DNA from: Chrysoperla carnea
Lineage: Eukaryota > Arthropoda > Insecta > Neuroptera > Chrysopidae
Assembly: GCF_905475395.1 (NCBI RefSeq)
Contig: NC_058339.1
Coordinates: forward strand, 38,387,172-38,451,171
Reading direction: 5' to 3'
Length of the DNA stretch: 64,000 nucleotides
Both the position numbers and the translations under genes were made by a program. Below are positions 43,701-52,700 of the stretch, piece after piece. The notes under the pieces were generated by a model that was given only the letters and a program-made list of their open reading frames with translations, did not search any database and was not told the origin of the DNA. Positions within the stretch are counted from its first letter, which is position 1, and the number at the start of each line of letters is the position of its first letter.

Positions 43701-46700
43701 AATCGATTCGACCAATTTATTGCAAAATCATGTTTTAAGAAAATTAAAACAGTGTACAACAAAGACAAAAATAAAATCAAAGTTAAACTACCCGACATAA
43801 ACTAAAAATATTCTTGAAATAGTCACTAAATTAGTCTCTAGCTAATTCCAACTGATGATGACTACATTGTTGTCGAAAAATGTATTTATAGAGAAGAGAT
43901 GATATTTTTGAAAATTTCATCATTGGCAAGCAATATTTTAGATGAAGTAAATGTTTCAAAGAAGAAGTAAAATTAGAGAAAGGCAGGGGGTGTATACGTG
44001 ACTGCTCAAAATGACCGTACACAGATAATAAGCAAAACAATTTTAAAAACAAAAAGTTATTGAAAATTGCTGAAGAACTAATAAAATATTTAATGAACTA
44101 CCACAAAATAATGTTATATAAATATTCATAACCCACGCCTCTTTGTTGACCTATTACCGCGGGAAAACCACCTTAAAAGTCTAAGATGGTTTTCGCGTCC
44201 ACTCATAATCTTAAAAATATTATGGCGAATCAAACTTATGCCTTAATTTCCGTGTGTTTTTTCTCTCTATTTTTTCATCACCTATGAATGGCAGGATTAG
44301 GCGTGGCTTATAAATAAAATATTAAAAGGTTTCTAAGACTTATCAGCTTGAATTTTTTTTACTATTTCAATAATGTCTCCGAGTACGATCATTCTAAGAC
44401 ATCCTATATGTCTAAAAATCGCTATACAACTTTTTTTTAAATTTTTTTCTTCAGTTGTTGTTTTGTCAGTTAATAGTTTTCTCCTACCAAGTTTAACATG
44501 CCATGTTTTGCTTATATGAATTTAAGGAAAAATTATAATTTATTCCTATTAAATGTCATGCGAAAAATGTCGTTGTCATAAGTAATTTGGTAAATAAAAG
44601 TGCGATTTAAAATTAAAGAACTTATTTTAAAATATTAGTATAATTTTCAGTAATTTAAATAAAATTAGTAAGACCTAACCTCTATAAACTTATTCACGCA
44701 ACTAAAATATTTATGCTACGTATCTAATATAATTTAAGGTTAGATTTTCAAAACTGGACTGTAAAAAATTTTGCGAGTATACATCCTTGCCAATTAGTAC
44801 ACTTAATTATCTTGAATAATATATTAATAACTTTATAATATTATTTGAACAATATTATTAATATAATATATTTTGATTTAACCTATTCAATTCAATTTCT
44901 GTTGATAGGTAAAATGTTTTGAAAAACTATCTTTTGTTTTTGGTATGATTTTAATTGATTTTTGATTATATTTTTTTTTTAAATAAATAGGTTTAAGAAT
45001 TACTTTTGACATTTAAATAAAAAAATTACTGTTCTGTGAAATGTTAAATGTCAAGTTAGGTTAGGTTAAGGTTGTATTTGATGGATGATAGTTCAGTTTT
45101 TCAATTAAATAGCATACCTATTCATTATACCATGCATATATGTAATATGCAAGGTATACTAAGTTTAGTCCCAAGTTTGTAACGCTTAAAAATATTGATG
45201 CTACCAACAAAACTTTGGTATAAGTGTTCATAAACTATCACCTAATTAGTCCATTTCCGGTTTTCCGTCCGTCCGTCTGTGGGCACGATAAGTCAAAAAC
45301 GAAAAAAGATATCAAGCTGAAATTTGTACAGCGTACTCAGGACGTAAAAAGTGAGGTCGAGTTTGTAAATGAGCAAGATAGGTCAATTGGGTCTTGATGT
45401 ATGAGTCCGTAGAACCCATCTTGTAAACCGTTAGAGATAGAACAAAAGTTTAAATGGAAAAAATGTCCCTTATCAAAAAATAAACAACTTTTGTTTGAAA
45501 CATTTTTTCGTAAACATCACTGTTTACCCGTGAGGGCGCAAATTAGGCGTAAATTGTATAGGATGTATTATACAAATTGTGTATGTATGTACAATGTGAT
45601 AGAGTAATCAATACTATTTATGAATGATATTTCAACAATTAACTCAGTCAATTGTTTGTTTTCACTTGTTTTATTTAAAGAATAATCTACGGTAAATATG
45701 CTAAAGAAGGTCGCCCTTAAAAGATTGGTTATGTTTATCTAACTTCTTCGTTTTTTAACAAATTTTAATTTCAATTTCTTTTGTCATGGTATCAAGTTGA
45801 GTTTTAGATTTGTATGGGAAATATGGCCAATTCGACATCAGGATTATCCCCTATTAGACAATACAGTATATATGTGCTACAGCATATGTACTTGTTGTAA
45901 GTTAAAGGTCTTTTTTCTCATGGCTATTATCTCTACCACTAAAGCCACAAAAACCATAAATATGAATTAACAACATTGGGTCATTAGCCTTGTCCAAGAC
46001 TTGGACAAAGGCTCTCAATTCAAGACGTGATTTGTTAGCATTAGCCAAGAGTTGATAGCCAAGAGTTGACCCTTGACAAACTAATCCTGGTCCCACCTAA
46101 TCGAATGCATCGTCAATGCTGACTTTTCGATTTGGAGTTGACGATTCAATTGTTTAAGCATAATTTAACGATATCTATTTAAGATGCTTTTAACGGATCG
46201 TTTTGCAAAGTATGTATTAGAATGTGCCCCCATCGAAATATATGTTTCATATAATTTTTGTTTGAACGTTTGTCATTTTTTGAAGAGGGTGAAAAATTAC
46301 TACCTCTGAAATTATCAGAATTGAAAAACTGAACTATTACCAGAACTGACGAAAAATGAGAGAAATTTCCGTTCAAAATTTTTTAATTTAAATTCATTTA
46401 TAAAGACAATCAAGACAAAAAAGCACAATATTTTTTGTGGTTTTATTTTTAATTTGACAATTTATTCCAGAAAGTTCATGAACTATTCTTAAACCTTTCA
46501 TTTAAAAAAAATATAATTGAATTATTTTGTAATAAGATTAAAGAAATGCAAGAAGCGATGAAAAAACATCCAAACTCACTCCTAATTTGAAAAAATGGCC
46601 AATTCTGTTTGGCTGTTAGAAAACATAGAACAAATGTTATATATATAGCTGCGATTAATAATTTTCTTTTATTACATATTAAAAATTTAAAGGCCAATTA

Positions 46701-49700
46701 AAAAAAATTTCGAGCAATATTAATTATTTGATTTTCATAAAAAATTTTTTTAATAAATATTTTTAAAACTGCTCGAAACTTTATGAAAGAAAATGTGATG
46801 ATTGAAAAATTTTGAAAAAATAGAATATTTTATTTTTTAAAATTGTACTTTCTGTGAAAAATGGAAAAAATAAAACTGAATTTGAATAAATATTAAAATT
46901 AACGATTGTGATAAATATTTTTTTTTTTTTTTTGTAAAATTAGTCCATTATTATTTGCAGAGGTAACAAATTTTTATTATTATTTTTATTGATTTTGAGA
47001 GCTGTATATGAATAAAGCTCCATATTATTATCAACGAGAAGAAAAACTCGTTGAAAAATTGACGGTATCTATCGATTCAAATTTTCTGCACTTTCATGGC
47101 GAAAAGAATAAAACCTTAGTCTTATGTATGCTTGAATAAGGAATCTATAATAATTTTTAGTCGCGTTTCATGTTTAACGGTATTAATTTTCCTTTTATAG
47201 AAATAGATCATACGTGAAAAGTTAAAACTTGATTTAATATTTATTAAAACGTTTCGCTTGACAATGTTAAATGCCATCAATTAATATGTTAATATTTAAA
47301 TATTTTAAAAATAAATTTTATTTAGACATAAAAATTTTAAATCATAAAAAAAAATTGATAACTAGTTTAAATAAAGTGCAATTTTTTCCACTATTCGTTG
47401 TGTGCGGAGTCATGGTAGGGACAATAAAATCGATGCTAGCGCTTCCAGCGAAAAATTTTGGCGATAAAGGACGCTGTTATGACTAATTTGCAATTCTTTA
47501 CATTTTAATGTTATAGAAAATGTCAAATTAAAATTATTGAAAAATACTAATTAATTAATTAAACTTAATGCATTAAAAATTGTGAAAATAAGAAATCAAA
47601 TTGCATAAATTTTATTTTTCAAATGTAAATTATCATAATTATTTATTTTAATTTGTGAGACAATAATATTAAATTTTCAATTTAAGTCATAACTGCAATC
47701 CATACAATTATATATGCATCCATACAATTCTATAATTAAAGTAGTGTATCGTTACCATGGAAACGCCTCCAATAAAACTCACGCACGGTGCGAATTGACA
47801 AATTATTATTCATAACATGTTTTAAATATATTTTTACACTCTAATGCCAAAAATGTTATTTTAATTTCAACATCCCTGTACGACCTCCACGCGCATCTCT
47901 TATTTATTTCACTCATATAAATATACAACGTAATCTTATAGTTATTGAAATAAATACCACGATACTCGAATTCATTATCCCAGTTCAGAGTCTTATTGCC
48001 TGCTTTATGGATTAAAATGCTTTCGTAAGCATCTAAACTATTGTGATGTCTAACTGATTTAATTAACTTGGCAGGTAGAATTTTGTGTTCTGTATTTAAA
48101 ACATGGTACGCAATGCAAGATTTCTCGATTCGATGATTCTTGACATCACTTATATGTTCTTTTTCGCGGATTGACATCTGTCGCTTGGTCTGCCCCAAAT
48201 AAATTTTAGGACAATCCGAGCAAGAAATTTGGTAAATACCCGATTTCTGGGCGTCCGGAATTGGATCCTTGGTTTGACCCAAGGTGTGTTGTAATTTCTG
48301 AGATGTAAAACCAACTGAAATTCCAGATTTGTTCAAAATTCTATCTATCTTGTTATTACAATGATGGTTAAATATAACTCTAGCCCACTTACTCTTTTCA
48401 AACCCACTAAATAATTTGTTGTGCAATGTTTACAAAAAGTTTGGTGGTATTGAGAAATTTTTTCTTCAAATTTGTAATAATTTTTGTAATTTTATTTTTT
48501 GTAAATCGTTACTGTTTTGTTGGTAATGTTTTGTTTATTTTTAATTTTGTGTAAAATGTTTGTAATGAGTTATACGAATAAATTTTGCTACTGACGATGA
48601 TTGCGTTGCAATCGAAATATCGATATTTAGCGACATGTAAGTCCGTTGTATGTTTTTTAATTGTATTTTTTAAATAGAATTTCTTAATATACAATTTTAT
48701 TTCGAGTATCGTGGTATTTATTTCAATAACTATGTCTCAACTCGAAGTCAACAAGAATTCATCCTTATAAACGTAATCTTATTATTGTTTCATTTCTAGA
48801 CACCAGATGTCATAGCTAAAATGGAGTTTCCAATAATATAATTTTTTTACTCAAGCTGTATTGAGGTAAAATTTACGTCGATCCTAGGCTTTATAATTAC
48901 GAGACTCCGAGCATTGCGAATAGAACAGTTAAGGAAATTTTATTTATGATTTAAATGAGGTTAACAACTGTCCAAAGACTTTGAATATTATATTTATTTA
49001 TTCGAACTCCCAAAATATTTACGACATAGATTAATAATTGTTAATAAAGTCACCCTTGGGACCCATAAAAATATACAATCATTTTTACAAAGTGTATGAG
49101 AGCAATTTTACCATTCGATACGCTATAAAATAATAATTTGAATCAATGATTTGGATAATTTTAAGGACTAAATATCACACTATGTCTAGGTATCGACCAT
49201 ATTTTAGGAAATATTCTTATTATTCTTTCCGTTGCCTGAGAAATCAACGAATTTTCAATGCTATTGTAATTTTGTTATTTTTAACCTCCGAATCAAAACA
49301 GGTGTGTTATAAGTTTGACCGATATGTCTATGTGTGTGTCTGTCTGTGGCATCGCAGCGACTAAACGGATGAACCGATTTTGATTTTTTTTTGAAAGGTA
49401 ATATAATACGTCACTAAAGTGCTGACATCTATATTTGAAGTCCTAAAATTCCCTTATTATTTTGAAAACAAATCTAAGACTAAGAAGATAAAATGAAGTT
49501 GCAACCAATCATGGGCCTTTTTCAATGCCAAAATTAATTCTTCCTCCGCAATAAATAATACTTTCTTATGACAGTATGCGTTTTCTCTACTGAATTATTT
49601 ACAGGGAAATGAATGTTTCGTTTTTTAGTGCCTGAGTCAAGAAGACTAGAAAAGAAGGAGAGTTCACTCTGGATTTTGAGTGGGTCCATATACGTCCGCC

Positions 49701-52700
49701 ACTTGTAAGTTCGCATATCTGAATTTGGCGGCGCTGATTGCTGATTTCACGACTATAGCGTATAATCATCATAGTATATTTGAAGTTACGCAGAACCAAT
49801 ACACATGGTTGTGAATACAAATACAGATAAGCTAACTTACAAGTATCCCTTTAAATTAAGCTGTGATCTTCAAAACAAAAAATTCAATAATTTCTCTTAC
49901 GCTAGTTTTAGTGCATTTAAAATTTGTTTCTTTGTAATCTGATTATGACGGTTAATGACACATTATTTTTCGCGAGAAAAGGTGCAGTGACCTTTAAACA
50001 TGATACACATTTTCATTAATTGTAACTTTACGGTTACGTATGCAAATAATATAAAAAACTTTTTTTAAATAATATTTGACCTGAATAGATAAAAATATTA
50101 AATGAAATGATTTTCAATAGAAAAACGGACAATGAATCCTAATATCGAAAATATATCATGAATAGTATGAGATGAATATATTATGAAAAATCATTTTCAC
50201 AATCCCTACACCAATTGGGGAGCACCTATATTAGTTACAGAAAGTACAATTCTAAAAAAACCATAAAAATCTTTTTTAAAGAGAAATAATCGCAATTTGA
50301 GTAATTAATTAATAATCTGACTGAATTCGATATAGCACAATGTACGTGAGAGAGCTGATGAATTTGTCGGAGTGGAGGACGTTACCTCACAAGCAACTCC
50401 CTGAGAGTGGCCTCATCGTCCTCTTGTATTTTTTCCTGCGTCGCATCACTAACCTGGCGCCTGCTGGAGCGATACTGCACCTGCCGGTGGAATGCTGGAT
50501 ACAGCAATGGCGGTTGTCCTCGTATGGGGGCGGTCAGCTTTGGAGCGGTTGGGTGACACTCACTTGCCGCCGTTGGCCCATACACATGGTGCTGTTCCTC
50601 CACGTCGCCACTAGTTACTAAATTATACCAAAATCAAAATTTATGTACAAAATCTAATAAAAAAAAAGTAGAATAACAAGGATTTCTGTCGGCTAATTTT
50701 AATCAACCGTTTTCTATAAATAAATGAAAATTCTATTCCGAAAATCAATTCCCGAAACAATTTACGATGCTCCATAATTCCAAACAAAATTATTAATCTG
50801 AAAGTAGCTAGGAATTAAGCATAAAGTGTTCTTCTTGTCGTTCTGATCAAAAGCGCTCACGGCCACAAAATTTTTGAACGAGTAGTTTTCGAGTAATGTA
50901 TTTGTAGCTTTGATTGCCCGTAGCTCGAAATCTACCCGTTAAAAATATCGTGGCTGAGAGATCTTTTGATCAGTAAGATCCGAAAAACATTTTGGGAGCG
51001 GTTTGAAAAAGTTTCACAGAAAGCTATTTTCCTAGTCATATAGGTACTAAAAATATAATATATGTGTAGTTTTCGCCCGTAGCTCGAACAATACTCGTTA
51101 AAAAGTTTTGTAACCGTGAGAGTTTTTGATAATAACGATCTGAAGAAAATTATCAGAACGATCTTTGGGGGCGGTTTGAAAAAGTTTCACAGAAAGCCAT
51201 TTCCTATTTAATCTTGCGAGGTATATGAGTACTGGAAATTGAGGTCTACAAACAAAAATTTTCAAACAAAAGTTACCTTTTCAAGCTCTAGAACAAGAGC
51301 TTGTTGCAAAATAAGAAAAACAACGTTAACTCAAACGAAAGTTAAGTTTTCTTTTGCCATTCTTGAATTTTTCTAAGTGCGTTTCTATTATACAGAGAAC
51401 TTTGCTATTTCATGTTCTGTTCAAAGATTAACCATGTTTTTCATGAAAGGATTTCATAGACCCATTTATTACATCTCTCAATACAATTTTAATTATGATG
51501 CAAGAGAAAAAAGAAAAACTCGGAGCATAAATGTTTTAAAACTTAAATTAATTAATACTAATTATTTTCATTTTCTTAAATAATAAAAGATCAAATGATA
51601 ACATACCTGTATACTCAGAAACACCAGTTGGATAAATCTGATGAGCTATCTGATGGTAGTGATGATAATTATTCACTACTATCGGAGCAGATGGGCTCTC
51701 AGCGTCGTCAAACTGATGTTGATGTAGTGCAGGTCTCATGGGACGCAGTCCTGAGGCACTGGTGCGGCGTTCGGCCTGCATTTTCTAAATATCTATATAG
51801 AGGGAATCATATAATTTTTATCCCAACACCTCGAATATTGTTAAAACACCACCAATATGTACATTTTAATTACACAAATTAAAAAGTAGATCAAATTTTC
51901 TACATGATTTAGTAACGAATTGTATTTAGAAAGTAGTCAATTCTTATTATTTTTTTAAACAAATATTTTAAAGATGACACGGATATATAAGAATTAAAAA
52001 TTTACATTCTATAGTAGTCTCTTGAAATTTCGTTTTATTTTTATGATTTCCCTGTAGGGATAGCAACGATATATCGATATTTTTATATCGGCATTATGCT
52101 AATGAAATATTGACTAATGCTAATGAAATATTTACTATATTGATATAATTTACTATATCGATAATATTTACTATATCGACATTGGAATTATCTTTTGCCA
52201 TTCCGGCTGCCTCGGAGCTTTCAAAAAAAACTTTAACTTCTGAATTAAAATTGTAACGTTGTGGGGTATTTTATCTAAAAATAGTACTCATAAAAGTAAG
52301 ATCAATGAAATATGATAATACCAGCTTGATACCCGCCCGCTTCACTGAACTTAAAAGTAAAAACCACCGCTTTATAGCCACCACCTCTCTTGATCTCACT
52401 TATCCCCCTTCCATAACACTTGGAAGGATTGTTTTACGCAGCTAAAGGATATGCACAGTTTTCAATTTTCTAAATTGTAAAATATTCATAATTGATTGAG
52501 TATATCAGAAAAGGTGGCCATGATTTGTTTGACATTTACTGTTTTAAATTTTTACAGAAATCTTTAATTTATGGTTCAAAATGATGACCATTCTGCTCCA
52601 TCTGATCATTATTTTGAGCCATAAATTAAAGATTTCTGTAAAAAGTTAAAATATTAAATGTCAGATTAGGTTAGATATGTATCTGTATTCTTTGATTAGA

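Noticed and set aside
45050..45070. gttaggttaggttaagg as telomeric DNA
   Set aside because: Only about three units of an insect-telomere-like repeat; such short runs are common inside insect genomes.
50340..50621. 93-codon plus-strand frame with Trp-rich peptide
   Set aside because: Antisense of the exon at 50386-50617, which fits the Glut1 phases.
51595..51882. 95-codon plus-strand frame
   Set aside because: Antisense shadow of the Glut1 exon at 51607-51784; the minus-strand reading has matching splice phases.
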